In this document: one piece after another, positions 21,562 to 34,200 of the stretch
Layout of the letters: the number at the start of each line of letters is the position of its first letter
Position numbering within the stretch: the first letter of the stretch is position 1
DNA from: Hericium rajendrae
Lineage: Eukaryota; Basidiomycota; Agaricomycetes; Russulales; Hericiaceae
DNA length: 64,000 nt
Reading direction: 5' to 3'
NCBI GenBank assembly: GCA_033439255.1
Contig: CM065886.1
Span: forward strand, 1,550,001 to 1,614,000
The notes under the pieces: generated by a model
The model's input: only the letters and a program-made list of their open reading frames with translations
Database searches by the model: none
What the model was told of the DNA's origin: nothing
Made by a program: the position numbers and the translations under genes

Positions 21562-24365
21562 TGCTGTGCGCCCTTCGACCGGGTTTGGAGGAAGTATCTT
21601 GCTTTGGTGTTTGGTATCTTTATGATCTTAATTATTGCAGGATACCATTTAGCCAATAAGAGCAGCAATACCCCGCTTTTGTATCTACTCGATCGTCTTG
21701 CGTTTCCCGCTTAAGGACAGTTGACGGTCGTCAAGCCCACCCCAGAATGCTGGCTCCACGTTCATAGTGATGCTCGTTCATAGTGATGCTGTATCTCAAC
21801 GTCTTGGCCTATTGCAGACAGGGCACCCGTTTGGTCTACATCCTCCGGGAACGTGGTTGCCGTCAAGATGCCAGATCTACCTTCGCTCTATAACCGCATG
21901 ACGTTAGCAACTATCCCGCGAGCCATGCTCCTGTCCCCTTAAACTCGTGTGCGCCAGTGCAAGGTGGAATCCTGTCCTTATGCCGGAAGTCCAGATGGGG
22001 ATGGTGCTCATTGCGAATGACGGGATTTCCCGGAGTTCCGGACCGCAACATCGAGATTTTAATGCCTACAGTCTGGTGGTCATTTCTGGATATACAAGCT
22101 ACTGATATTGGTACGTTCGTTTCCTAGTTCGGGGACGCCATGAACTGATCATCCCAACGAACAGGATTTACCGGCTGCGTGATAACTGTTTTCCAACTGG
22201 ACACGAAATTTCTGAGAAGTCCAATTATCATACATTCTTTCTATGGCAGTGTGGACTGTTCTACATCTAGAATCCCCGGTCCACCTCATTTCGGCAAAGG
22301 TAAATTCTTGTCTTCGTCCGCATATCTGGCCTCCGTTCCAAGAAAATGATTCAGCCTCGACGTCTCAATGCGGGTGCCGATCATTCCTTGATAATGCATC
22401 TTCCATTTCGACTTAAGACAGCGTATAGCTGGAAGACGTCACCAACAGGCCCTTCAGAAATCTAGAACAGCTGCTTCCTCCGTGGTTACCGTTTGCATAA
22501 TCGACATCTTTGGGTGAATACGGCAAGCACACGGCTTTTCTTTGACTTACCCACACAATCAAGGGAAGCATCGAAGCCCAACGCGGACCTAAGTACGGCA
22601 GTTGCGTCAAACCGTTTGAATCGTGGGCACGGAGTATACCAAGAGCGCGCGAAGCCAATTGCAGACTAAGCTGCCTTACGCTCTGTAAGACGGGATAAAG
22701 TTTAACCTCGCTTTCTTCGTTCCTTCTCGGTAGAATCTCTGACGGCGCGGCTTTCACTTTCAGTTGGCCTGGTCACGGTCTTAATGATAACTGTAACCCA
22801 TTCAATCACCGGCCGCAAATGTGCCTCTACATTCACGCTCCGGGACTGTCTATCTTGTTGCCCGTCGTGAGCCTGTGTCTGGACGCTGGAAGTCTGGTAT
22901 GTCTTTCGCATGTCTCTGGGGCCCTGTCTAATTACGCCAGATGATCGCGAACGTCTCGAGGCCGTTTGATCCACATGCTGCTCTCGGGATGCGGCATGGA
23001 TGACGGAAGAATTCGAAATTGAGAGCCCGCGTTGTCAGCCATTCGTGCGAGCACTGCAAGATCTGGCCTTGGCAGGGAGATGGGGCGCCAAAAGGAGGTT
23101 ATGTTTCCCCGACCTTGTTCGAATAGATGCTCACAACCGTGGAGTTAGCGTTCAGCAAGAACTCAAAACTCAAACACTCGAACTGCTTGCGACATCTTTA
23201 TGCTGGGATTGAAACAGGATCTTGCAACGAGGCCGCATCTCGGATACACCGATCCGAATGATTTTCCGTTGTGCGCCATGTCGAATCCACGACGAGGTTC
23301 CCTCAAAGTATAGAACGACCCAGCAGGGACTGCGGTAAAAGACAATGCGTCTCATGTGCGCACAGGCTAATGTGCATGTCAACCAGTACGACGATGTGCT
23401 TGATCAGTCTCTTGGCCGTCGTTTTTGAGTAGGCATATGGGGTGGTTCGGAGGATATTCAAGCGAGCATGGAATTTCCAGAAGAAGGCTGCCCTGCAGGA
23501 CTTACGTCCGTTACTTGATCTTTGATGGGTGAGAATAACTGGATTTGCAGGCAGGAAAGGCGCCGGCAGTCCGAATGGGATCGCGTGCCTGCGAGTCAGC
23601 TTTTTCGTTCTTGGATGCGATCGATGCGAGATGATCCAACCAATTCGCAGTGCAAAGCAGGATGCTGAAGTTGACGGTTATTCAGCACTGGTGTCGTTGC
23701 GCTTGCTTTGACTACAGTGTACGAGCTTTCGCCTCGTGTACGAACCGTTACGACTTCTCTGCTAATTGGATAAGCTATCACGCAGGTCCAAAAAGAACAC
23801 CGACACGTGTCGGTGACAAGACGACCGCAAGTTTCTGATCATGCGCAAGGAGCGTCAAATGAAAAATGGAGTTGTGCTCTGCCCGGTTCCCCAACGGAAA
23901 TTGCCAGGCAGGTTTCAGTTTGTGATCGCTGCTCGCATGCACGCGGATGCATGTGCATGCCAGTCATGACGATGACCTTCTTGTATCACACCAGCACTAC
24001 ATAGTGTTCCAGGCCCTAGAACCGCGATGCCCGTTCATGTCGGTGAAGGGCCGCCGACGGAGTACCAAAGGTGTGGAACCATGCAATTTTGAGACTAACC
24101 GGTGAGCCGGTGACATACGTCTACCGTCGCACCTCCGCACACAATTGCAGCGCCCGCAGATGCTGCGGGCCGGGTCGTGGTTCGCCCTCGCAGCTTAACG
24201 AGAGCACCCCTTTATTGACGGGCGTCCAAGAAGCACCCACTCAAGCTGCCGTTTTGGCCGTCAAGCTCAGAGAAGCCGGGTTAAGCTAGTGCCTGGTCTC
24301 TTTCTGGACCTGCTTCCACACATATAGCGCCTCAATCATAGGAAGCAGACGATGGCTTTTCCGCA
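21562..24365. other. Gene-poor region, possible minus-strand exon near 22560-22690
   Basis: About 2.8 kb without a confident gene. On the minus strand a segment bounded by an acceptor (CTTACAG) near 22690 and a GTAAGT donor near 22555 reads SVRQLSLQLASRALGILRAH and onward to MLPLIVW. It looks exon-like, but no complete gene could be built around it. The perfect palindrome CACCGACACGTGTCGGTG is at 23798-23815. No lipase remnants seen despite the adjoining tandem pair. Confidence 0.35.
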
Positions 24366-24372
24366 TATAAAA
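24366..24372 (+). promoter_or_regulatory. TATA box of FHA gene
   Basis: TATAAAA, 122 bp upstream of ATG 24488. Confidence 0.5.
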
Positions 24373-24487
24373 GAGCTCTGGATGCACGCATCATTCTAAC
24401 ATATTCTCCCAGCAACTCGGCGTTTATCCTCGTCGGAACTCGGCCCTCGCGTCATACCCCGCATCATCCATTATAGCGTTCTTCAAC

Positions 24488-25027
24488 ATGATAGGCTTAA
24501 ATTCAGTCACCACTGTCAACCTCGTCGCGACGAGAGACAGTGCGCCGTTCGATCCCAAATACGTCATGATACGGAGCCATGCTGCCCCGCTCGGTCGTCA
24601 GCTCGGGAATCGTGCGTCCCCGACCAATGGGATCTTCAACCTCGGCGGTAACACCGCTGCAGACGACGTGCCAGTGAGCCCTGCGCACGCCGAACTGTAC
24701 GTTGAAAATGGGCAGGTGAGTACTAAGGGAAATGCAGCGTCGTAGGCGATACTGAAACTTGCTTCGTCGCTTGCAGGTATTCGTGCGAGATTCAGGCTCA
24801 AAATACGGAACGTGGATTGACGGTCAGAGAGTCCAGCGGCCAACGCTGCTAAAAGATGGCTCGATCCTGGTAGGTCTTGATTCTTGATTCGAGACGGTTG
24901 CACAGCTGTTGATCCATTTCACAAATAGGCTCTGGGCGTGCCGATACAGCGCTCGGCAGAGACACCAACGTCTGTCACAGACGACTTTCTTAAGCCGATT
25001 GTTGCGGAAGTCACGATCGTTCGGTAA
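24488..25027 (+). CDS. Small FHA-domain protein
   Basis: Three exons (24488-24715, 24777-24869, 24929-25027) give 139 residues that are almost entirely one forkhead-associated domain. The hallmarks appear in order: PLGRQ (Gly-Arg), VSPAHAELYVENGQ (Ser-x-x-His), VFVRDSGSKYGTWIDGQRV (Asn/Gly-Thr turn, here Tyr-Gly-Thr) and LLKDGSILALG. FHA domains bind phosphothreonine peptides; the Arg, Ser-x-x-His and GT positions used for this are kept. The partner is unknown. Both introns have clean GT-AG ends. The protein ends soon after the domain (VTIVR), whereas most fungal FHA proteins carry further domains. A hydrophobic open frame begins 6 bp after the stop. Confidence 0.85.
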
Positions 25028-25032
25028 AAAGG

Positions 25033-25245
25033 ATGTCACTCCACATCCCTCTCACCATCCCCCCTCCCTACCCTCGCTCCGGCATACCGCTTTCTCGTTC
25101 CGCCCATGTCGCCTTGTTTGGATCTGTGTTGTGCTGTCTCTATGCTATCCTTCGCATCGCCAATGTTTTGTACAACACGGACACGTACTCTCTCTTTCCC
25201 CGGTTCACTCTCCTGTTTTCCTGGATTGTAGCCATATCACACTAG
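25033..25245 (+). other. Hydrophobic short ORF downstream of FHA gene
   Basis: ATG 25033 opens 70 codons: a proline-rich start (MSLHIPLTIPPPYPR) and two hydrophobic stretches (ALFGSVLCCLYAILRIANVL and TLLFSWIVAIS). It may be a membrane tail that is joined to the FHA protein by splicing not recognised here, a second short coding frame in the same transcript, or 3'UTR. No independent evidence of translation. Confidence 0.3.
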
Positions 25246-28200
25246 ATGAGTCTATATTATAGACGCCCTGGAATGATGATGCTAGCCGATTTCTCGCTGT
25301 ATCCCAGAGCTTTATGCGAAAGCGGGCTACGTGCGGACGAAGTCCGGGCTTGTGGCCATTGGTGGATCCTGTGACCGTGCTCCGAGTGCTCGTCAAGAAG
25401 GGACGGGGAACCTGAGATCTATTATTAATGGGCCGATGGAGGCAGGTCTCCAACTGCACCCACCTTGCTGGGGTTTGAGGTCAAACCCATGACACGACAT
25501 CGCCGGCGGCATTTCAAAGGCCTTGAGACGAGCTCGTCGCCCAATCATGCCGCACAAATTAGCCGGCTCGGGATACCGATGCACGCCCCCAATTCAGGAT
25601 GCGACCACGGAAAGCCAGCAAGCGTGTGATGTATTATGTTGATAGTCGCTCGCGCACGAAGGATGGCATCAACATCACCTACTATTTTAGTGCTTGATGA
25701 CGAAGGAGCCGAGACGAGAACAGATGGGACGACAAACATGAAGGTGATGTTATGGAAGGCAGTCGGCAGAAACGTCGCCAGTTCTTCGCTTGGATAGGAG
25801 AATCGACCAGAAGGCGAGAGAGCACGCATCGCGCGAGTTATAAAGTGGAGCATTGGAGATACATCAATCGCCAGAGCTTGGAAGGACCAGTGATATTGCA
25901 GGGCGCCCGTTGAAGAATTGCACACGCAAATTTGAGAAGATCAGAAGAGCATCGAGACAGATGATACTCGTGCATGAAGCATCAACGAAGATGTGCAATG
26001 AGCGCACGGTGGCTTCTTGCCAACGAGCTGCATAGATTAACAGTGGGTTTTGAGGAGTGCCTTCTCGCATGACGACGCTTCCATAGAGAGCAAGGAAGGC
26101 AAGCAGGCTGCGGAGGACGTGACGACGACAAGCTGTCATTTTAGCCCCATCATAGCCATATGACGCGTTCGGTGCTTGTCGTATCAGGATGGAGAGGGTC
26201 GAGGACGGACTGTGGAGCAGCAGAAGCACATCGGAAGTGTAAGCTGAGAATAATGGCATGCAAGGCGCCTCTTGTGCATGTGCGACTATGGGAGAGAACC
26301 AGAAGCCGTTCAGACCGAAGAAGCGGCATTCGAGCACTCTTCAATGAAAACGTACAAGGGCATGGAATAACGCCCCTTCAATGAAATACAGCCAGAGATA
26401 GGAAGACATGACGATCCTGTCGATTTTTCTCTATTTGACAGGCTTGTGTGATGCGTCTTGTTTCCCTTACGGTCAAGCCCACAGTTGACGAACGAGTAAT
26501 TGGAGGTCAAACTCGTCAGCGTCCAGTTGCATTGTATCGAGAGGAAGTTAGTTTCCCAAGAGGAAGCAGGATTCCCAGATATCGAGTCGGTGGACGTTTC
26601 AGAATTCCGCCGAGACATCAGACATGCAAACCTGCAAACCTCCAAACGCAGATCTACATACTGATTGTGATTTTTTGTCAGCCATTGATATTGAACTCTA
26701 TATGACAGAGACATTCCTCAGTATCCGAACTTGGGACTCATGGATAAGATTTCAAAACGAAAACGGATAAGCTCCTTCCACAATGCTGATGGTAACAAAC
26801 TTCACTCACATATGTATTTCGGACGCTTCTGGTTGACAAGGCAGCCCACCCGAGCAAGGAAGTTGCACTCAGTGCTATTACTCGCTTCAACCTTGCGATG
26901 GCGCAGTGCATATACAGGCGGTCTAAGATCAGCAGAAGCTGGGGAGACCGGGACAAGTCAGGACTGACCGCCGCCTCTAAGTTCTGCAGCTGATGGTCGC
27001 AGGATAACTTCGACAGGACAATCCTCGATGTGCAGACTCGAGGCACAGAACAGATGCCGCGACAGCCAGACTCGTATGTTCCTTCCATGGCGCGAGCGCA
27101 GACTTTGCTCACCGTGCAAACAGATATCACCTGGTTATAAGGTGAACATCGCGAGCGCGGGACATGCAGCCCATCGCCGCGCCCGGACGCCCAACGTTCG
27201 ACGTCAGTACCGTCGGCGTGGTGTATGAACAAACAAGCCTGGACGACAAGACCTGCAGGAGTCTAGACGGGCCTCAAATAGAGCCATAAAGAAAGCCTTA
27301 AAAGAGGGTCTTGTCAGCGCATGTCAGTACTGCGCGATTCGCCAACAACGTATCAGTTTCTCAAATACTTTGCTAGATTTCTGATGTGGTTTCGAGTGAT
27401 GTCCGACTTCCATATGGTGTTCGACGGTCGTGGCGAAGGTCGCGGGCATCAATGAACATGTCAATTGTTAAAGAAGATGCTGGAATCGGAGACCAACCAT
27501 GTGCAGCTGAGGGTCGTTCGAAAAAGAGATTCCTCGGTATGCAAGCTCGAGGCACAGGCACAGATGCTGGAGCAAAGGCGGATAAGCAAGCTCCAGAGCG
27601 TAAACGAACTTCAGAAGCACCCACTACTTCGTCACCAAACATGGAATGCACGGGCTAGCATTCTACCAGAGCAGGATGAAGTACATACTATGAGCATTGC
27701 GATGAAGAGATGCATACACACATAGATGGTGTAGATAGGCAGAAGCTCGGAGACCATGAAAAGAGGCCTGTCCATCTCTACTTGCAGACGATCGTCGAAG
27801 GTGGTGCCGATTCACGACGAGTCTCCGAGCTTCCGATCCGCTTGAAAGTGCGTCGCGGCTCGTCGCCGTCGTGGCCGCTGTCTGTTATATATTATGCATG
27901 TCAGTCGCGAACCTACAATGCCCGGCATGGTGAGAAATGATGGCGGCCGATATACGTGCGACAGGTCGCCTGATCCCTCCATCCGCATGCCCAGAACGCT
28001 CAGGGCGGCAGTAGCCTGACCTAGATCCGTGGATACCTTCGCTGCCATCGTCGAAGTTAAAGACTCGAAGCTGCTCGAGAAATGCGAAGGACGTCGAGAG
28101 ACATAAAACGCAACGGCCGCGCTGAATGAAGCCAAACTGCCAATACCTCATCGCGCATCACATCCCCCGAGCCTGCCGCAGCCGACGGCCATCCCCGACC

Positions 28201-28552
28201 GGGTTTGATCTGCAAGAAGGCCGCGACCTGAAAAGAAGACGCTCGTGCTCAGCTGACGCCGCGACCCCGCACCTGCCACCCCACACCTACACCTCCATCC
28301 ACAACAAAGCTTCCCACCGCTGCCCTCCCGTCCCTCGCACCACCCCCCAGCATACCCGCGACGCTATATAACCCCTGTCGCACCGCCCAGACACGCCCAG
28401 ACCACGCTTGGCTGCCCTCCTGTCTCGCACACCGAGGCTCCGACGCGCCAGCAGCCTATACCCCGCCGCGCTCGAGCCCGCACAATATTCGCACTCCCCT
28501 CTCGGCACTCGGCGTGCCTGCCAGACACCGAGCGTTTGGACACGCCATACTC
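25246..28552. other. Gene-poor region with uncharacterised ORFs
   Basis: About 3.3 kb without a recognised gene. The longest candidates are minus-strand frames at 25864-26337 (157 codons, several hydrophobic stretches) and 26738-27232, and a plus-strand coiled-coil-like frame near 27465-27725 (LEAQAQMLEQRRISKLQSVN). None gives a coherent spliced protein or a known domain. TATATAA at 28365-28371 may be a distal promoter of the next gene. Confidence 0.35.
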
Positions 28553-28559
28553 TATATAG
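28553..28559 (+). promoter_or_regulatory. TATA-like box of UBL3-like gene
   Basis: TATATAG, 88 bp upstream of ATG 28641. A second candidate, TATATAA, lies at 28365. Confidence 0.45.
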
Positions 28560-28640
28560 CGCCCCGCACGCGCAGCCCATCTAATATATACACCGCATCC
28601 GCGCTTGGTTTCGTTCCGCCTCTTTTCCCTTCGCCTGACG

Positions 28641-29702
28641 ATGAACGACGCAGCGATGGCGGCGACGCACAGCGGCCCCGCGCACCAGCCCTCGCTCCCC
28701 GCGTTCCCGAGCGACGCGCCCTTCCCCGTCGAGATCGCCGCGCTCCCCGCGAGCACGCGCACCTCGTTCACGCGCGTCGACCCCTCGCGCCCCGCGACGT
28801 CCGCCGGCGCGCGCGGTTTCCCCTCCGACCACGACAGCGACAGCGACCACGACCACGACCACGACCATGACAGCGAGGAGTTCGACGACGTCCGCGACGC
28901 AGGGGCAGGGGCAGTGGAAGGAGTGAAGGAGACGCACGGCGCGGAGGAGATGCGCGAGCGGGAGGGCGCGGGCGCGGGGGTGCTGCCGCAGGCGCAGGCG
29001 CAGGCGCTGGAGGAGTGCGTGCCGCAGACGCCGCAGACGTCGGTGACGTTCCTGCTCGTGTCGGGCCGCCGGCGCACGATGGTGTTCGAGCCCGAGACGA
29101 CCGTCGGGCGCGTGAAGGAGCTCGTGTGGAATACCTGGCCGAACGGTGCGTCTGCATTCCTGCGCTCCTCTGCTGCATTGTTGCACCGTTGCCATGCGCT
29201 GTTACGTCGCTATTGTGCGGCACACGTCCTTCCCCGCATTATGCGCTTCTAGCGCCGTCCCCTGTCTGATGCGCACGCTCACGTACTTACTTATGTACTC
29301 ACGCTTCGCTGCACAGATTGGCAGGACGAGCGCCCGCCCGCGCCCTCGTACCTCCGCATCCTGCACCTCGGCAAGATCCTGCAAGACGACGACACTCTCG
29401 CCCGTGCGTCCCCTCTCCTCCCCCTCCCCCTCCCCCTCCCCCTTTATTTCCCCCCTTTCCCTTTTGCTTTTGGTTTGTACATCTACTCACGTGCTACGTG
29501 CGCAGACCTGGGCTTCGAAGCGCACACGCCGCCGTCCCCCGTAGCGAGCACAATCGTGCACCTGAGCGTGCGCGCGGGGCCGCCGCCCGCGGACGACGGG
29601 TGGAAGAAGAAAAGGAGGAAGAAGGCGGCGGCGGCGGAGGCGGGCGCGGGCGCGGGGGAGGTGGGCGCCGAGGGCGGGTGTTGTGGGTGTGTGGTGTCGT
29701 AG
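28641..29702 (+). CDS. UBL3/MUB-type membrane-anchored ubiquitin-fold protein
   Basis: Three exons (28641-29145, 29317-29403, 29506-29702) give 262 residues. A long disordered N-terminus carries an Asp/His-rich run (residues about 67-82) and an acidic/Ala-Gln-rich part. The ubiquitin-fold domain follows: SVTFLLVSGRRRTMVFEPET, VGRVKELVWNTWPND, PPAPSYLRILHLGKILQDDD and TIVHLSVRAG. A basic linker (KKKRRKKAAAAE) leads to the C-terminus CCGCVVS, a CaaX box (CVVS) with two nearby cysteines suited to prenylation plus palmitoylation. This order defines membrane-anchored ubiquitin-fold proteins, which are not conjugated but recruit partners or sort cargo at membranes. The N-terminal extension is much longer than in animal UBL3. 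Intron 2 contains a CCCCCT-repeat tract. Confidence 0.9.
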
Positions 29703-31271
29703 CCTGCCGGTGCTCATTCCTGTGTCTCTGTGCCCCTTGTTCCCATCTCGCCCCTTGCTGCCCCCTCGCCTTCGCTCGTCTGCCCCCCCCGACTGGACGC
29801 GCGTCCTGTCGCATCGCATGCACGCCATACCTCATCGCACGTCACGACTTTATGATCTCACCCCTCCCGCCCCCCGCCGCGCAGTAGTTTACATGCATTT
29901 ATTCGTCCCATCTTGCTTGCTTTTTGTTGGTGCTGTCTATTTTATCTGTCCAGTTGTGAGACCGTCGGTGCTGGTGCTGCTTTCGTGGGGTCACGGGGAC
30001 GCGGTGTGAAGTGAAGAAGGTGTGTGTTTGATTTCAGTGCTTTTGCAGAAGTGCAATATGTAGATACATGCTCGCTACGTGGTATGCAGAAAACCATCTT
30101 TGCCGTCATTTCTAAACAGCGTAGATGCTCGGCGCTCAGGGCCCTGCAGTGGTGTCGCGGGACCCACTGCGGATCCGAGCTGTATCCTGATTCGCTGTCC
30201 GCTGCGACAATGTGATACTGTGGCATCTCCGAGATGAGTATCTAGGCGCGCCGGATTGGCTGGTTGCAGGGAGATAGACGCAATGGCACTGATCGGGCGA
30301 GATCTAGTGAGCATCAGATTTTGTTGGGAGGCGGGCCCTGGCGGGGCCATCGAGGCGTCTGACGAGATGGGTGGTTGCGGTCTTGTCATGCTGGTGTGCT
30401 TGTAAGAGGCACTGACATGGAGCGTTGCATCAAATGAGTGGTGCAGGGCGGCACTGATGCCCCAAACCTGCATCCACGAAAAGACGAGGAGGGCGGATCT
30501 GCTGTGGCCGCGTATCAGCGCGCGACGAGGCAAATATCGAATACCGAGCGGGTTATGAGGGCGACACGGAGCGCAGAAATGGGACGCGGTCGACGGAGGC
30601 ATTTAAGAGCGTCGGACGCGTAAGCGGTGATTGGCCATTCGCGCGATGCGGACATTGTGTGATCGCGAGGAGACGAGCGGGGCCGAGGATAGGGAAGATC
30701 AAGGGGTGCAAACGACGTGCTTATGTTGGGATGTCCGATGGAAGGAGGTCCGTGGGTGCCGGGTGCAAGGTGTAAAGCCCGACGCGAGGTATGGTATGGA
30801 TGGAGATAGCGCATCCTCGGTGCTCGGAGGATGTCGAAATGATGCACGGATTTTTCGAGGCAGACGAGACGCCGAGCATGCGAGGAGGCGAACGCAATTC
30901 CGAGAAGGGCTGGGTGTGTCAGAATCCGATTGCTGAGAGCACGTGGAACGCGCTGAATTGTTGGCTGGGATACGACGTGTTACGAGAGACATACGGCGCA
31001 AGGCACTCCTAGAAGGAAATAAGGCAGTCAGCTATCGGAGGGAGTGGTACGACAGGCTCGGAGGAGGGAGAGGCCGCCCTCGCATGTGGCACCAATATTG
31101 AGCGTGGGAAGATTGGGGGATAGGCTGTTAGTGTCCCCATGTCTATTTATCACTGCTTGCCTACCTCGTCCTCCGTCGTACGCCCTTCCAATAAATACTC
31201 GACACTAGCCTTCTCGTTCCTCCTCCTTCCCTATTCCTCCTCCCATAGACTTTACCCGCCTAGATCCAATC
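29703..31271. other. Intergenic region upstream of ATP-citrate lyase
   Basis: About 1.57 kb: 3'UTR of the UBL3-like gene and promoter region of ATP-citrate lyase. Long frames on both strands (for example 30075-30602 minus) show no domain and no splice logic. CCAATAAATA at about 31187 may be a core-promoter element of the lyase gene. Confidence 0.45.
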
Positions 31272-34200
31272 ATGTCCTCCAAAGGTCTGTCTGCCTCCGC
31301 GTCTCCGTCCCGCTCCCGTCTCCGTCTCCGCGTTCGCAACTGACCCCAACCGCCTCCCCGTCTAGCCATCCGCGAATACGACGCCAAACTCCTCCTTGCC
31401 TACTGGCTCGAGCGCGCACCCCCCGTCGACCCCAACGCTCAGGTCGCAACGCCCCTCGTCTACCCGTCTCCCAAGGTCGCTCAGGTTTCATGGGATCCCG
31501 CGACCGGCGCGATCACTCCCGACACCCAGCTCCCCAGCTGGGTCTTCACCACTAAGCTCGTCGCAAAGCCCGATCAGCTCATCAAGCGGCGCGGCAAGGC
31601 CGGCCTGCTTGCTCTCAACAAGACCTGGGACGAGGCTAAGCAGTGGATCATCGAGCGCGCAGGCAAGCCCCAAAAGGTGTGTAACACAGTCTCAGACGCC
31701 GTTCTTGCATCTTTTCCTTCGCGAAGGGCGAACAAAAGCGCGTTTTGCGCGGCGCCGTGCATGGTGGAACGCCCGCCTGCGCAGACTGGGCGCGAGACGC
31801 CTGTCCTGTGATGCAAAGATGCACCGATGATCGCCACGATGCATATATCCCATCTGATAGCTCTCTTCGATCGCCATGCGCGCATACATGCGCCCTTTTC
31901 GCATCCGAAATACGTGTGCGCCTCGTCCTCGCGTCCAGGGCAGGCATCTAGCCGGCGGCGCGTGCCCATCGAAGCTCCTCACGTGACTGCCTCTTTGCTT
32001 CCCTCCATTTCGTCGCCGTCGCATGCTTCGATCCCGTGAATCTGACATGCGCTCGCTTCGCAGGTCGAGTCCGTGACAGGCACGCTCAACACCTTCATCC
32101 TCGAGCCCTTCCTTCCCCACCCATCCAACACCGAGTATTACGTCTGCATCACCTCCCAGCGCGAGGGCGACTCGATCCTCTTCACCCACGAGGGCGGTGT
32201 TGACATCGGTGATGTCGACGCCAAGGCGCTCAAGCTCGATATCCCCGTCGGCAAGCCCTTCCCCTCTCGCGACGCCGTCGTCTCCACCCTCCTCAAACAC
32301 GTCCCCGCCGCCAAGCAGCAGACTCTTGTCGACTTCCTCATCCGCCTTTACAGTGTCTATGTCGACCTCCACTTTGCATACCTTGAGATTAACCCACTGA
32401 TTGTCCTTGATGCGGTCGCGGGCGGCCAGCCTACCATTCACTACCTCGATATGGCTGCGAAGCTCGACCAGACCGCCGACTCGATCTGCGGGCCCAAGTG
32501 GGCGATTGCGCGTGATCTCACTGTCTACGGTGAGGGCGCGCCTCAGGCGGGCGCGAAAGGCAAGGTTTCTGCTGACCGTGGCCCTCCCATGGTGAGTTCC
32601 TCGTTTGTGCATGTAAAGGACTGTGCTTACGCGCATGCGATAGGTGTGGCCCGCGCCTTTCGGTCGTGACTTGACGAAAGAGGAGGCCTACATCCAGAAG
32701 CTTGATGCTTCGACTGGTGCTTCCCTCAAGCTCACTGTCCTGAACCCCGAGGGTCGCGTGTGGACCATGGTTGCTGGTGGTGGAGCTTCCGTCGTCTACT
32801 CCGATGCCATTGCCGCACACGGCTTCGCGGACGAGCTCGCCAACTACGGTGAATACTCCGGTGCGCCTACCGAAGGCCAGACGTACGAGTATGCGAAGAC
32901 GATTGTCGACCTCATCACCCGCGGCAAACCCAACCCCGAGGGCAAGATCCTCATTATCGGTGGTGGTATCGCCAACTTTACGAACGTCGCCGCGACGTTC
33001 AAGGGTATCATCCGCGCGCTCAAGGAGTACAAGACGCCCCTCATCAACCACAAGGTCCGTATCTTTGTGCGTCGCGGTGGCCCCAACTACCAGGAGGGTC
33101 TCAAGGCCATGCGCCTGCTCGGCGAGTCGCTCGGCGTCCCCATCAAGGTATACGGCCCCGAGACGCACATCACTACCATCGTTCCCCTAGCCCTCGGCAT
33201 CACCCGCGACGCGAAGAGCGTCGCGCCCTCTGCTCCTCCCACCTCTCCTCCTTCGCCTGCCCCCGGCGCGAACGGCTCTGCTTCTCAGGTTGAGACTGTC
33301 GGCGCCATCCACGCTGACGGCGAGCGCGTGCAAGCTGAGGATGCGATTGTGCGCTTCGAGACGGGCAAGAGCCACACCCGGCCCTCGTACCGCCCTTTTG
33401 ACGCTACGACCCGTAGCTTCGTGTACGGTCTCCAGCCCCGTGCCATCCAGGGCATGCTTGACTTTGACTACTCGTGCGGCCGCCAGATTCCCTCCGTCGC
33501 TGCCATGATCTACCCCTTCGGCGGCCACCACATCCAGAAGTTCTACTGGGGCACGAAGGAGACGCTTCTTCCCGTGTACACCACTGTCGAGGAGGCCGTG
33601 AAGAAGCACCCCGACGTTGATGTTGTTGTCAACTTTGCGTCGTCGCGGTCCGTGTACTCCAGCACCCAGGAGATTCTTGGCTTCCCGCAGATCAAGGTGA
33701 TTGCCATCATCGCTGAGGGTGTGCCCGAGCGCCACGCGCGCGAGATCCTGCACATGGCAAAGGCAAAGGGTGTCCTCATCATCGGGCCTGCCACCGTCGG
33801 GGGTATCAAGCCCGGCTGCTTCAAGATCGGCAACTCTGGAGGCATGATGGACAACATCATTGCGTCGAAGCTGTACCGTCCCGGCTCTGTCGGCTACGTG
33901 AGCAAGTCCGGAGGCATGTCGAACGAGCTGAACAACATCCTCTCGCTGTACACGAACGGCACGTACGAGGGCATCGCCATCGGCGGCGACCGCTACCCCG
34001 GCTCGACGTTCATCGACCACCTGCTGCGCTACGAGCAGGACCCGGAGTGCAAGATGCTCGTGCTGCTCGGCGAGGTGGGCGGCATAGAGGAGTACCGCGT
34101 GATCGACGCGGTGAAGGCGGGCGTGATCAAGAAGCCGATCGTCGCGTGGGCGATCGGGACGTGCGCGAAGATGTTCAGCACGGAGGTGCAGTTCGGGCAC

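Noticed and set aside
24141-24190. Possible small structured RNA from a GCCCGCA/TGCGGGC hairpin
   Set aside because: Arms of 7 bp with no further structure, promoter or terminator; too weak to call.
28364-29195. Long minus-strand frames opposite the UBL3-like gene
   Set aside because: Repetitive Arg/Ser/Ala-rich shadows of GC-rich coding sequence; the plus strand encodes a recognised domain and CaaX box.
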